This document shows, piece by piece, positions 1 through 7,473 of a stretch of DNA of 64,000 bases. A program made the position numbers and the translations under genes. Origin of the DNA: Streptomyces xanthii (GTDB lineage Bacteria; Actinomycetota; Actinomycetes; Streptomycetales; Streptomycetaceae); NCBI RefSeq assembly GCF_014621695.1, contig NZ_CP061281.1, positions 372,001 through 436,000 on the forward strand, in the 5' to 3' direction. The notes under the pieces are model-generated. The model saw only the letters and a program-made list of their open reading frames with translations, did no database searches and was not told the DNA's origin. Numbering within the stretch: the first letter of the stretch is position 1; each line of letters opens with the position of its first letter.

Positions 1-1208
1 ACGCGGGCGCGGTCCCGCTGAGCGGCCTGGAGTACCAGCAGACGCCGTCCCAGCTGTACCGCTCGCTGCGCCGCGAGCACGGCCCGGTCGCCCCCGTGCT
101 GCTCGACGGAGGCGTGCCGGCGTGGCTGGTGCTCGGCTACTCCGAGGTCAGCTACGTGACCGCGCACGACGAGTTGTTCGCCCGTGACTCGCGCCGCTGG
201 AACCAGTGGGAGAACATCCCCGCGGACTGGCCGCTGATGCCGTTCGTCGGATACCAGCCCTCGGTGCTGTTCACGGAGGGCGCGGAGCACCAGCGGCGGG
301 CCGGGGTGATCACGCACGCCCTGGAGCAGGTCGACCAGTTCGAACTGGCCCGGGACTGCGGGCAGATCGCCGACGCGCTGATCTCCCGGTTCGCGGGCAG
401 CGGCCAGGCCGAGCTGATGGCGGCGTACGCGCACGCGCTGCCGATGCGGGCCGCGGTGCAGATGTGCGGGATGCCGCAGCTCGGCACGGACACACAGGAT
501 CTGGTGGACGATCTGCGGATCTCGCTGGACGCGGCCGAGGGCGACGATCCGGTCGCGGCGTACGTGCGGGTGGGCGAGCGGATCGCGGCGCTGGTCAAGG
601 AGAAGCGGGAGCGGCCCGGCGCGGACGTCACCTCGCGGATGATCCTGGACCCGGCGGGGCTGACCGACGAGGAGATCGTGCAGGACCTGATCTCGGTGAT
701 CGCCGCGGCCCAGCAGCCGACGGCGAACTGGATCTGCAACACGCTGCGTCTGCTGCTGACCGACGAGCGGTTCGCGCTGAACGTCTCGGGCGGCCGGGTG
801 AGCGTCGGCGAGGCGCTCAACGAGGTACTGTGGCTGGACACCCCAACGCAGAACTTCATCGGCCGCTGGGCGGTGCGCGACACCCAGCTGGGCGGCCGTC
901 TGATCCGTGCCGGCGACTGTGTGGTGCTGGGGCTCGCGGCGGCGAACACGGACCCGCAGATCTGGCCCGAGTCGCACGTGGGCGCGGAGAACGCGGCGCA
1001 CCTGTCGTTCAGCAACGGCGAGCACCGCTGCCCCTACCCGGCGCCGCTCCTCGCCGACGTCATCGCGCGCACGGCGGTGGAGACGCTCCTGGACCGGCTG
1101 CCGGACCTGGTGCTCGCGGTGGAGCCGGCGGAACTGACCTGGCGTCCGTCGATCTGGATGCGGGGTCTGACCTCGCTGCCGGTGCGGTTCACCCCGGTCG
1201 TGCACTGA
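1..1208 (+). CDS. Cytochrome P450, CYP157-like, 5'-truncated by window edge
   Basis: The reading frame is open from the first bases, so the gene begins upstream of the window. It is a heme-thiolate monooxygenase-type protein. The heme-binding loop is FSNGEHRCPYPA (F-x-x-G-x-H-x-C) near the C-terminus. The K-helix, where almost all P450s carry E-x-x-R, reads N-E-V-L-W, so the arginine is a tryptophan. The same kind of loss is known for the Streptomyces CYP157 family, whose genes usually sit at the end of 'conservons' (sensor kinase, roadblock, DUF742 and GTPase genes). I infer that a conservon lies just left of this window. The I-helix region also reads IAAAQQPTANW rather than the usual A/G-G-x-D/E-T-T, so ordinary oxygen activation is doubtful. 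The stop overlaps the end of the convergent gene by about 20 bp. Confidence 0.85.
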   Translation, partial: AGAVPLSGLEYQQTPSQLYRSLRREHGPVAPVLLDGGVPAWLVLGYSEVSYVTAHDELFARDSRRWNQWENIPADWPLMPFVGYQPSVLFTEGAEHQRRAGVITHALEQVDQFELARDCGQIADALISRFAGSGQAELMAAYAHALPMRAAVQMCGMPQLGTDTQDLVDDLRISLDAAEGDDPVAAYVRVGERIAALVKEKRERPGADVTSRMILDPAGLTDEEIVQDLISVIAAAQQPTANWICNTLRLLLTDERFALNVSGGRVSVGEALNEVLWLDTPTQNFIGRWAVRDTQLGGRLIRAGDCVVLGLAAANTDPQIWPESHVGAENAAHLSFSNGEHRCPYPAPLLADVIARTAVETLLDRLPDLVLAVEPAELTWRPSIWMRGLTSLPVRFTPVVH

Positions 1209-1617
1209 GCGGCCCGAGCACCGGGCAGCCGAACAGTTCGGCCAGCAGGGCCCGTTGACGGTCCGTCACCGGTGTGACGAACACGGCGGCGTCCGCTCCG
1301 GTCCGCGCGCAGAGGGCCGCCGCCTCCTGCGCCTTGCCGGAGCTGAGGACCGTACGGGCGGAGTGCGGCTGGTCCATCTTGGCGGCCCCGCCCGCCGACA
1401 CCCCGCGCCGCTGCACGATCCGCCCGACGACGCGGGCGCCTGCGGCGGTCAGTTCGGCCTCGGCGGCGTCCATGCGAGCCGTGTGATCCTTGTGGCGCGC
1501 GCTGAAGTGCCCTACGAGGATGATGTCCGCACCGGCCACAGGCGGGGCCTGCACCGGTGCCGGGCCCGGCACCGGCCGCCGCCCCGGTCGCCGGTCACGC
1601 CTCACATTCTGCTGCAT
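1189..1617 (-). CDS. HflX N-terminal-domain-like protein (no GTPase domain)
   Basis: About 142 aa. I chose the ATG at 1617 (MQQNVRRD) because it lies 20 bp after the trpS stop; the frame stays open further upstream but only inside trpS. The segment from 'AELTAAGARVVGRIVQRR' through 'SSGKAQEAAALCARTGADAAVF' to 'QRALLAELFGCPV' matches the pattern of the N-terminal (GTP_bdg_N) domain of HflX GTPases: a VVGR-x-x-QRR strand, an SGK helix start, a GAD-x-x-x-F strand and an Q-x-x-L-x-x-x-x-x-x-V helix. No G-domain motifs follow. It therefore looks like a free-standing HflX N-domain, which in full-length HflX contacts the ribosomal peptidyl-transferase region. Function here is unknown. It may be co-transcribed with trpS. 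Confidence 0.6.
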   Translation of the reverse strand: MQQNVRRDRRPGRRPVPGPAPVQAPPVAGADIILVGHFSARHKDHTARMDAAEAELTAAGARVVGRIVQRRGVSAGGAAKMDQPHSARTVLSSGKAQEAAALCARTGADAAVFVTPVTDRQRALLAELFGCPVLGPLSARPG

Positions 1618-1636
1618 GCCGGCCAGCGTAAGCCCT

Positions 1637-2713
1637 TCAGTAGGCGGCGCCCATGGACTCCCGCACCTCCCGGAGGGTCCGCTCCGCGATCTCGTTGGCG
1701 CGGGCGTTGCCGGACCGGAGTACGTCCCTGACCAACGCCCGGTCCGCGGCGAACTCGGCGCGACGCGCGCGGATCGGGGCGAGGCGGGTGTTGACGGCCT
1801 CGGTGACACGGCGTTTGAGCGCGGCGCCGCCCCCGTCACCGATCTCCTCGGCGACCTGAAGCGGGTCGGTCTCCTCGCAGAGCGCGGCGAGGAGCACGAG
1901 GGAGGACACCTCGGGCCGGTGCGCGGGATCGTACGTGATGCGCCGGTCGGCGTCGGTCTTGGCGCCGCGCAGGAGGCGGGCGGTCTCGTCGGCGTCGGCG
2001 GACAGGGAGATCGCGTTGCCGCGGCTCTTGCTCATCTTGCCGCCGTCGGTGCCGAGCAGCAGCGGCGCGGTGGAGAGCAGCGCCTCGGGCTCGGGGAAGA
2101 CGGGACGGTCCTTGGCGTAGCGCTCGTTGAAGCGGCGGGCGACGGTGCGGGTGATCTCCAGGTGGGGCAGCTGATCCTGGCCGACGGGGACGAGGTCGGC
2201 CTTGCAGAAGAGGATGTCGGCGGCCTGGTGGACGGGGTAGGTGAACATGAGGCCGCTGACGGAGGCCTGCCGCGAGTGCGCGATCTCGTCCTTGACGGTG
2301 GGGTTGCGGTTGAGTTCGGAGACGGAGACCAGGCTGAGGAACGGCAGCAGGAGCTGGTTGAGGGCGGGCACGGCGCTGTGGGTGAAGATCGTGGAGCGCT
2401 CGGGGTCGATGCCGATGGCGAGGTAGTCGAGGACGAGCTCCTCGACGTACTCCTTCAGGTTCTCGGCGATGTCGCGGTCGGTGAGGACCTGGTAGTCGGC
2501 GACGAGGACGAGGGTCTCGACGCCGAGGTCCTGGAGTCTGACGCGGTTGTGCAGGGTGCCGAAGTAGTGGCCGAGATGGAGGCGTCCGGTGGGGCGGTCG
2601 CCGGTCAGGACGCGGAACCGCGAGGGGTCCTTGCGGATCAGCTGCTCGAGCTCGGCGCTGCGGGCCTGCGCGGTACTGGTGCCGAGGGCGTCGGTGCTGG
2701 TGCTGGTGCTCAT
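1637..2713 (-). CDS. trpS: Tryptophanyl-tRNA synthetase
   Basis: Class I aminoacyl-tRNA synthetase of about 358 aa that charges tRNA-Trp. The HIGH-class signature appears as TGRLHLGHYFG and the KMSKS loop as KMSKSRGNAI. I chose the ATG at 2713 (MSTSTSTDALG) over an in-frame ATG at 2755 because GGGAG lies 9 nt before it and because the upstream codons fall in the leader region next to the terminator hairpin. The gene is preceded by a Trp-containing leader peptide and an attenuator (2785-2876). Streptomycetes often carry two TrpRS enzymes. The inducible, indolmycin-resistant type (trpRS1) is known to be controlled by ribosome-mediated attenuation, so this copy is plausibly that auxiliary enzyme. 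Confidence 0.95.
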   Translation of the reverse strand: MSTSTSTDALGTSTAQARSAELEQLIRKDPSRFRVLTGDRPTGRLHLGHYFGTLHNRVRLQDLGVETLVLVADYQVLTDRDIAENLKEYVEELVLDYLAIGIDPERSTIFTHSAVPALNQLLLPFLSLVSVSELNRNPTVKDEIAHSRQASVSGLMFTYPVHQAADILFCKADLVPVGQDQLPHLEITRTVARRFNERYAKDRPVFPEPEALLSTAPLLLGTDGGKMSKSRGNAISLSADADETARLLRGAKTDADRRITYDPAHRPEVSSLVLLAALCEETDPLQVAEEIGDGGGAALKRRVTEAVNTRLAPIRARRAEFAADRALVRDVLRSGNARANEIAERTLREVRESMGAAY

Positions 2714-2784
2714 GGTGTCTGTCTCCCGGGGTCGTGGTCGCCCTCGGGACGGCACCGCTTCCGGGAGACTTCCGGGGAAGCAGA

Positions 2785-2808
2785 AAGGGCCGTCCGGGGA
2801 CGGCCCTT
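2785..2808 (-). terminator. Attenuator terminator hairpin of trpS
   Basis: Perfect 11-bp inverted repeat AAGGGCCGTCC / GGACGGCCCTT with a 2-nt centre, followed on the minus strand by TCTGCTT. It lies between the leader peptide and the trpS ribosome binding site. Confidence 0.8.
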
Positions 2809-2834
2809 GTACGTGCGTGAGTGGGTGGCCGCCT

Positions 2835-2876
2835 CTAAGTGAGGCGCCACCAGCTCAGACACGAAGAACGATGCAT
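2835..2876 (-). CDS. trpS leader peptide MHRSSCLSWWRLT (attenuator sensor)
   Basis: A 13-codon ORF between the upstream P450 and trpS, reading ATG to TAG, with two tandem TGG (Trp) codons at positions 9-10. The Trp codons sit on the left arm of a hairpin (2824-2851), as expected for a charging sensor. The ATG lies 6 nt after a TAGCAT -10-like hexamer, so the peptide is probably translated from a leaderless or near-leaderless transcript. It is too short for normal ORF calling. Confidence 0.8.
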   Translation of the reverse strand: MHRSSCLSWWRLT

Positions 2877-2882
2877 ACGGCC

Positions 2883-2910
2883 ATGCTACACGGGACCTCG
2901 GCGGAGGTCA
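2883..2910 (-). promoter_or_regulatory. Candidate trpS leader promoter
   Basis: TGACCT (2910-2905), 16-nt spacer, TAGCAT (2888-2883), then 6 nt to the leader ATG. The -35 element begins at the TGA stop codon of the preceding P450 gene, so trpS appears to have its own promoter packed against that gene. Confidence 0.5.
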
Positions 2911-4131
2911 GGCCTCCACCGGGGTGAAGAGCACCGGCAGGGACTGCGGGCCACGGGTGAACACGCCCTGCTCGACCGGGTCGAAGCCGTCGGCGAGCCG
3001 CAGGTCGGGCATCGCGTCGAGGAGCTGGTTCACGCCGGTCTCGACCTCGGCCTTGGCGAGCAGCGCGCCGACGCAGAAGTGCCGGCCGAGCGCGAAGGCG
3101 AGGTGGTCGGCGGCGGCCGAGAAGGCGGTCGTGGTGGTCAGGTCCTCGCGGAAGATGTCGAAGCGGTCGGGGTCCTTGTAGCGGTTCTCGTCGCGGTTGG
3201 CGGAGCCGATGAGGCAGGTGACGGTGGCTCCGGCGGGGACGGTGCCGCCGCTGAGCTCCACGTCGACGGCGGACTGCCGCATGATCATGTGGACGGGCGG
3301 GGTGAAGCGCAGCGTCTCGGCGAAGGCGCGGGCGATCAGGGAGCGGTCCTCGCGGACGGCGGCCAGCTGCTCGGGGTGGGTGAGCAGGTTGGCGAAGATG
3401 CTGGCGATGGCCTTGTCGGTGGTCTCGCCGCCGGCGGCGAGGAGCAGGCTGCAGAAGGCCTTGATGTCCTCGTCGTTCATGCGGACGCCGTCGACCTCGG
3501 CGGCGCAGAGCGCGGAGAGCAGGTCGTCGCCGAGGTTCTCGCGGCGGGCCTGGATGATCGGGATCATGTACTCGGCGAACTCGACGCGGGTGCGCTCGCC
3601 CGCGGCGGCGACGTCGGGGTCGCCGGCGAGGTTGCCGAGGAAGGCGATGACGGTCGTGTACCAGCCGTGGAAGCGGGCGTGGTCGGCCTTGTCGAGGCCG
3701 AGCATGTCGGCGATGACGTTGACCGGGAAGCGGGTGGCGTAGTCCGTGACGAGGTCGGCGGAGCCGGTGGCGCGGAAGGTGTCTATGAGCTCACGGGAGT
3801 TGGCCTCGATGACGGGCAGGAACTTCTCCTGGAGGTCGCTGCCGCGGAAGGCCGGGGCGACGAGCGCCCGGCGCACCGCGTGCTCGCGCCCGCTGAGCTG
3901 GAGGATCGTCTTGCCGTGCACCGGCTCGATCTGCCAGTCGTAGTTGTCGGTGGTGAACTGCGCCTCCTTGTCCTTGAAGACGCGCTCGACGTCGGCGTAC
4001 CGCGAGACGATCCAGCTCTGCGTCGGCTCGTGCCAGATGAGCGGCGCGGACTCCCGCATGGCGCGGTAGGCGGGGTAGGGGTTCTGGGCGAACTCCGGCG
4101 ACAGGATGTCGGGGATCTGCGCGGTGGACAT
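2908..4131 (-). CDS. Cytochrome P450
   Basis: About 407 aa, normal length for a soluble bacterial class I P450. All core motifs are present: I-helix AAGGETT (about 232-238), K-helix E-T-L-R (272-275) and heme loop FALGRHFCVGA with the thiolate cysteine near 353. The ATG at 4131 (MSTAQIPD) is preceded by GGGAGCTCC; an upstream in-frame ATG at 4164 has no such site. I cannot assign a CYP family or substrate. No ferredoxin gene lies next to it, so electron transfer must come from elsewhere. It is followed by the trpS leader promoter, so it is probably monocistronic. Confidence 0.93.
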   Translation of the reverse strand: MSTAQIPDILSPEFAQNPYPAYRAMRESAPLIWHEPTQSWIVSRYADVERVFKDKEAQFTTDNYDWQIEPVHGKTILQLSGREHAVRRALVAPAFRGSDLQEKFLPVIEANSRELIDTFRATGSADLVTDYATRFPVNVIADMLGLDKADHARFHGWYTTVIAFLGNLAGDPDVAAAGERTRVEFAEYMIPIIQARRENLGDDLLSALCAAEVDGVRMNDEDIKAFCSLLLAAGGETTDKAIASIFANLLTHPEQLAAVREDRSLIARAFAETLRFTPPVHMIMRQSAVDVELSGGTVPAGATVTCLIGSANRDENRYKDPDRFDIFREDLTTTTAFSAAADHLAFALGRHFCVGALLAKAEVETGVNQLLDAMPDLRLADGFDPVEQGVFTRGPQSLPVLFTPVEA

Positions 4132-4266
4132 GGAGCTCCCTGAGTGGGGTGACGGACGGTCCACCTCAGGTTATTGATCACCCGTCACCCGGAACAGGCT
4201 GCTCCACGCCGACAGTTGAGCGCTGCACGATCCTCGTGGCCGAAAACCGACGCCACCCGGCCGGTC

Positions 4267-5307
4267 TCAGCCGTTGGGGAGGATGACGGCCCGGCCGTTG
4301 ATCTTGCCGTCGTGCAGGCGCGCGTAGGCCTCGGGCGCGTCGCCGAGCGAGTACGTCTCGGTGTGCACGGAGACGTCGCCGGCCCGCGCCAGGTCGAGCA
4401 CCTCGATGAGTTCGGCGCGGCTGCCCCAGTACGGGGCGGTGACGCTGACCTCGTAGTTCTGCCGGCCGAAGCCGACGGGCAGGGCGCCGCCGCCGATGCC
4501 GACGAGGGTGACGTCACCCTCGGTCGCGGCGATGGCGCCGGCGGTGTCGACGGTGGGCTGGATGCCGACGAAGTCGAAGACGGCCTCGGCGCCGCGCCCG
4601 CCGGTGAGCTCGCGGACCTTCGCGGCGGCGCCGGCGTCGGAGAGGATCGCCTGGTGGGCGCCGACGGTGCGGGCGAGCGAGAGCTTGTCCTCCGAGACGT
4701 CGAGGGCGACGACGCGGGCGGCGGTCATGGCGCGCAGCAGCTGGATGGCGACGTGGCCGAGGCCGCCGGTGCCGATGACGACGGCGGTGGAGCCGGGTAC
4801 GAGCTTGGGCAGCGAGCGCTTGACGGCGTGGTACGGGGTGAGGCCGGCGTCGGTGAGCGGCACGGCGGCGACGGGGTCGAGGCCGCCGAGGGGCACGAGG
4901 TGGCGCGGGTCGTCGACGAGCATGTACTCGGCCATGGAGCCGGGGGCGCCGAGGCCGGGCGGACGGATGCCGAGCTCGGCGGCGCGCAGGCAGTAGTTCT
5001 CCTTGCCCTCCGCGCACTTGATGCAGGCGCCGCAGCCCCAGGGGCCGTAGACGGCGACGGAGTCGCCCTCGCGCACGCCGGTCACGCCCGCGCCGAGGGC
5101 GGCGACGGTGCCGACGCCCTCGTGGCCGAGGGTGAGGGGCAGCGGGAAGGAGAGCTCCTCGGCGGACCAGCTCATGACGGCGATGTCGGAGTGACAGACA
5201 CCGGCCGCGGTGACCTTCAGGAGGACCTGCCCGGGGCCCGGCTCGGGATCGGGGACGGTGACGACCTCGGGGGCTGCTCCGACGGTCCGGTACTGAAGCG
5301 CCTTCAT
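4267..5307 (-). CDS. Zinc-dependent, NAD(P)-binding alcohol dehydrogenase
   Basis: Medium-chain dehydrogenase of 346 aa. The catalytic zinc site is shown by GVCHSD and GHEGVG. The structural zinc loop is CGACIKCAEGKENYC, with four cysteines. The nucleotide-binding Rossmann motif is VIGTGGLGHVA. It should oxidise a primary or secondary alcohol or reduce the matching carbonyl; the substrate is not evident. The ATG at 5307 (MKALQYRT) is preceded by AAGGAG at 7-nt spacing. A complex GTCCC/GGGAC operator lies about 60-90 bp upstream and is shared with a TetR/SDR operon at 50.1 kb, so I infer that this gene belongs to that regulon. Confidence 0.93.
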   Translation of the reverse strand: MKALQYRTVGAAPEVVTVPDPEPGPGQVLLKVTAAGVCHSDIAVMSWSAEELSFPLPLTLGHEGVGTVAALGAGVTGVREGDSVAVYGPWGCGACIKCAEGKENYCLRAAELGIRPPGLGAPGSMAEYMLVDDPRHLVPLGGLDPVAAVPLTDAGLTPYHAVKRSLPKLVPGSTAVVIGTGGLGHVAIQLLRAMTAARVVALDVSEDKLSLARTVGAHQAILSDAGAAAKVRELTGGRGAEAVFDFVGIQPTVDTAGAIAATEGDVTLVGIGGGALPVGFGRQNYEVSVTAPYWGSRAELIEVLDLARAGDVSVHTETYSLGDAPEAYARLHDGKINGRAVILPNG

Positions 5308-5365
5308 GACTCGACTCCTTCGTCGCTCTCGCGTGCCCCCGCCCCTCCACCGTACTCCCGCTCGC

Positions 5366-5395
5366 GTCCCATCGGGACACATGTCCCCATGGGAC
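5366..5395. promoter_or_regulatory. Four-half-site operator upstream of alcohol dehydrogenase
   Basis: GTCCC (5366-5370), 3 nt, GGGAC (5374-5378), 4 nt, GTCCC (5383-5387), 3 nt, GGGAC (5391-5395). The identical arrangement and spacing occurs at 50098-50127, just before the TetR gene. Alternating inverted half-sites with fixed spacing suggest two overlapping dimer sites for one regulator. Confidence 0.75.
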
Positions 5396-5417
5396 ATGCA
5401 TCACGGCAAAAAAGGAC

Positions 5418-5447
5418 CCCGACCGTACGGGGGAGAACGGTCGGGGC
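5418..5447 (-). terminator. Intrinsic terminator pointing toward the alcohol dehydrogenase gene
   Basis: 10-bp stem CCCCGACCGT / ACGGTCGGGG with a 10-nt loop, followed on the minus strand by TCC and seven T residues. That is unusually canonical for such GC-rich DNA. No minus-strand gene feeds it: the region to its right up to 5610 is the DyP promoter region. It may insulate the dehydrogenase, attenuate a longer leader, or end a small RNA. Confidence 0.65.
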
Positions 5448-5610
5448 CTGATTCAAAGTTTAACATCGAACCAACCTGTTCCGTGCCGCCACCGCGCCGC
5501 ACGGGGGTGAGGTCGGACACATCGATTCATCAGACGCACATGCCGCGTTCCACCACTGCCCATAAGGTGTCAAAGGCCAGCATTCGCCGCCACCTGTGCA
5601 GGGAGAGCTC

Positions 5611-6597
5611 GTGGTTCAACCGCAGGACGTCCTCACCGCACCCGTCAAAGCCTCGGTCTTCCTCGTCGTCACCGTCGCGCCCGGCGGGGAGGAGACCGTA
5701 CGGGACACCCTGGAGGACCTGTCGGGGCTGCGCAGATCCGTCGCCTTCCGCGCCCCCGAGGACACCCTCACCTGCATCACCGGCATCGGCTCGACCGCCT
5801 GGGACCGGCTCTTCGCCGGCCCCCGCCCGCGCGAACTGCACCCCTTCCAGGCCCTGGCCGGACCGCGCCACCTCGCCCCGGCCACCCCCGGCGATCTCCT
5901 CTTCCACATCCGCGCCCGCCGCATGGACCTCTGCTTCGAACTGGCCCGGCTGCTGATCGAGCGGCTCGGCCGCGCGGTGACCGTCGTGGACGAGGTGCAC
6001 GGGTTCAAGTACTTCGACGAGCGCGACCTGCTGGGCTTCGTCGACGGCAGCGAGAACCCGACGGGGAACGCCGCACCGGCCGCCGTCCTCATCGGCGACG
6101 AGGACCCGGACTTCCGCGGCGGCAGCTACGTCATCGTGCAGAAGTACGTGCACGACATGGCGGCCTGGGAAGCCCTGCCGACCTCCGAGCAGGAGAAGGT
6201 CATCGGCCGCGCCAAACTCACCAACGTGGAGATGCCCGACGACGTGAAGCCGTCGAACTCGCACGTCGCGCTCAACACGATCGTCGACGAGGACGGCACG
6301 CAGCGCCAGATCGTGCGCGAGAACATGCCGTTCGGCACGATCGGCGCCGGCGAGTTCGGCACCTACTTCATCGGCTACGCGCGCACGCCGGACGTGACCG
6401 AGCGGATGCTGCGCAACATGTTCCTCGGCGATCCGCCCGGCAACCACGACCGCATCCTCGACTTCTCCACGGCGGTCACCGGCTGCCTCTTCCACGTGCC
6501 GACCGCCGACTTCCTCGACGACCTGCCCGCGCCGCCCGCCCGGACCGCCGACCCCGTCGGCGGCACCCTCGGCATCGGCAGCCTCAAAGGAGCCTGA
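5611..6597 (+). CDS. dyp: DyP-type heme peroxidase, encapsulin cargo
   Basis: Dye-decolourising peroxidase of 328 aa. The GxxDG signature is GFVDG (142-146, catalytic Asp145), the proximal heme ligand is His218 in KPSNSH, and the distal region DRILDFSTAVTG is present. It oxidises substrates with hydrogen peroxide. The C-terminus GGTLGIGSLKGA closely matches the encapsulin cargo-loading peptide (consensus around G-S-L-G-I-G-S-L). The next gene encodes the shell, 5 bp away. I chose the GTG at 5611 because AGGGAG lies 5 nt before it; a GTG at 5596 overlaps that site. It has no signal peptide and is expected to be packed inside the cytosolic nanocompartment. Confidence 0.95.
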   Translation: MVQPQDVLTAPVKASVFLVVTVAPGGEETVRDTLEDLSGLRRSVAFRAPEDTLTCITGIGSTAWDRLFAGPRPRELHPFQALAGPRHLAPATPGDLLFHIRARRMDLCFELARLLIERLGRAVTVVDEVHGFKYFDERDLLGFVDGSENPTGNAAPAAVLIGDEDPDFRGGSYVIVQKYVHDMAAWEALPTSEQEKVIGRAKLTNVEMPDDVKPSNSHVALNTIVDEDGTQRQIVRENMPFGTIGAGEFGTYFIGYARTPDVTERMLRNMFLGDPPGNHDRILDFSTAVTGCLFHVPTADFLDDLPAPPARTADPVGGTLGIGSLKGA

Positions 6598-6602
6598 GCA
6601 CC

Positions 6603-7403
6603 ATGAGTACGAACCTGCACCGGGAACTCGCGCCGATCACCCCCGCCGCATGGGCCGAGATCGAGGAGGAGGCGCGGCGCACCTTCCAGCGCCATGTGGC
6701 GGGCCGCCGCGTCGTGGACGTCACCGGTCCCGACGGCCCCGAGCTCGCCGCGGTCGGCACCGGCCATCTCAGCGACATCAGTCCGCCGGCGCCGGGCGTC
6801 CTGGCCAGGCTGCGCGGGGTGCAGCAGCTGGTCGACCTGCGGGTGCCGTTCACCGTGAGCCGGGACGCCGTCGACGACGTGGAGCGGGGCGCGCAGGACT
6901 CCGACTGGCAGCCGGTGAAGGACGCGGCCCGCGCCATGGCCTTCGCCGAGGACCAGGCGATCTTCGACGGGTACGCGGCGGCGGGCATCCCGGGGCTGCG
7001 CGAGCGCACCTCGAACCCGGTGCTCAGCCTGCCGGCCGAGCCGCGCGACTATCCGGACACGATCAGCCGGGCGCTGACCGCGCTGCGCCTCGCCGGTGTC
7101 GACGGCCCGTACGCGCTGCTGCTCGGCGCGGACGCCTACACGGCGGTCAGCGAGACCTCCGACCACGGCTATCCGATCGCCAACCACCTGGGCCGCCTTC
7201 TGAACGGTGAGCTGATCTGGGCGCCCGCGCTCAACGGCGCTTTCGTGCTGTCCACGCGGGGCGGCGACTTCGAGCTGCGGCTCGGCGAGGACCTGGCGAT
7301 CGGCTACACGACGCACGACGCGCACGGCATCGAGCTGTACTTCCAGCAGACGCTGACCTTCCTGCCCTACACCGACGAGGCCGTCGTCGCGCTCAACGCC
7401 TGA
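6603..7403 (+). CDS. Encapsulin shell protein (family 1)
   Basis: 266 aa, typical of the HK97-fold linocin/encapsulin family that assembles T=1 compartments of about 24 nm. Recognisable segments are the N-terminal helix NLHRELAPITPAAWAEIEEEA, the GRRVVDVTGP strand, the E-loop DISPPAPGV and the C-terminal GYTTHDAHGIELYFQQTLTF. It follows the peroxidase with the SD AAAGGAG, so the two are co-translated as a cargo-shell operon. A GC-rich hairpin follows. Confidence 0.97.
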   Translation: MSTNLHRELAPITPAAWAEIEEEARRTFQRHVAGRRVVDVTGPDGPELAAVGTGHLSDISPPAPGVLARLRGVQQLVDLRVPFTVSRDAVDDVERGAQDSDWQPVKDAARAMAFAEDQAIFDGYAAAGIPGLRERTSNPVLSLPAEPRDYPDTISRALTALRLAGVDGPYALLLGADAYTAVSETSDHGYPIANHLGRLLNGELIWAPALNGAFVLSTRGGDFELRLGEDLAIGYTTHDAHGIELYFQQTLTFLPYTDEAVVALNA

Positions 7404-7428
7404 GTAGGCGCGCCCCGGCGGTTGAGTA

Positions 7429-7452
7429 CCCGCACCGGTGCGCCGGTGCGGG
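7429..7452 (+). terminator. Hairpin after encapsulin operon
   Basis: CCCGCACCGG / CCGGTGCGGG with a TGCG loop, a 10-bp perfect stem without a T-run, 26 bp after the encapsulin stop. Confidence 0.5.
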
Positions 7453-7473
7453 CCCGGCGCGTTCGATGGCGCC

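Larger units (their letters stand above)
2785..2876 (-). promoter_or_regulatory. Transcription attenuator of trpS
   Basis: On the minus strand a first hairpin pairs GGTGGC-GCCTC (2851-2841) with GAGGC-g-GCCACC (2835-2824). It overlaps the Trp codons and the leader stop codon. The right arm (GGCGGCC, 2833-2827) can instead pair with GGCCGTCC (2805-2798), the left arm of the terminator, with one bulged base. Ribosome stalling at uncharged Trp codons would open the first hairpin, favour this antiterminator and permit trpS transcription. The pairing is seen by eye; the switching is inferred by analogy with known amino-acid attenuators. Confidence 0.75.
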
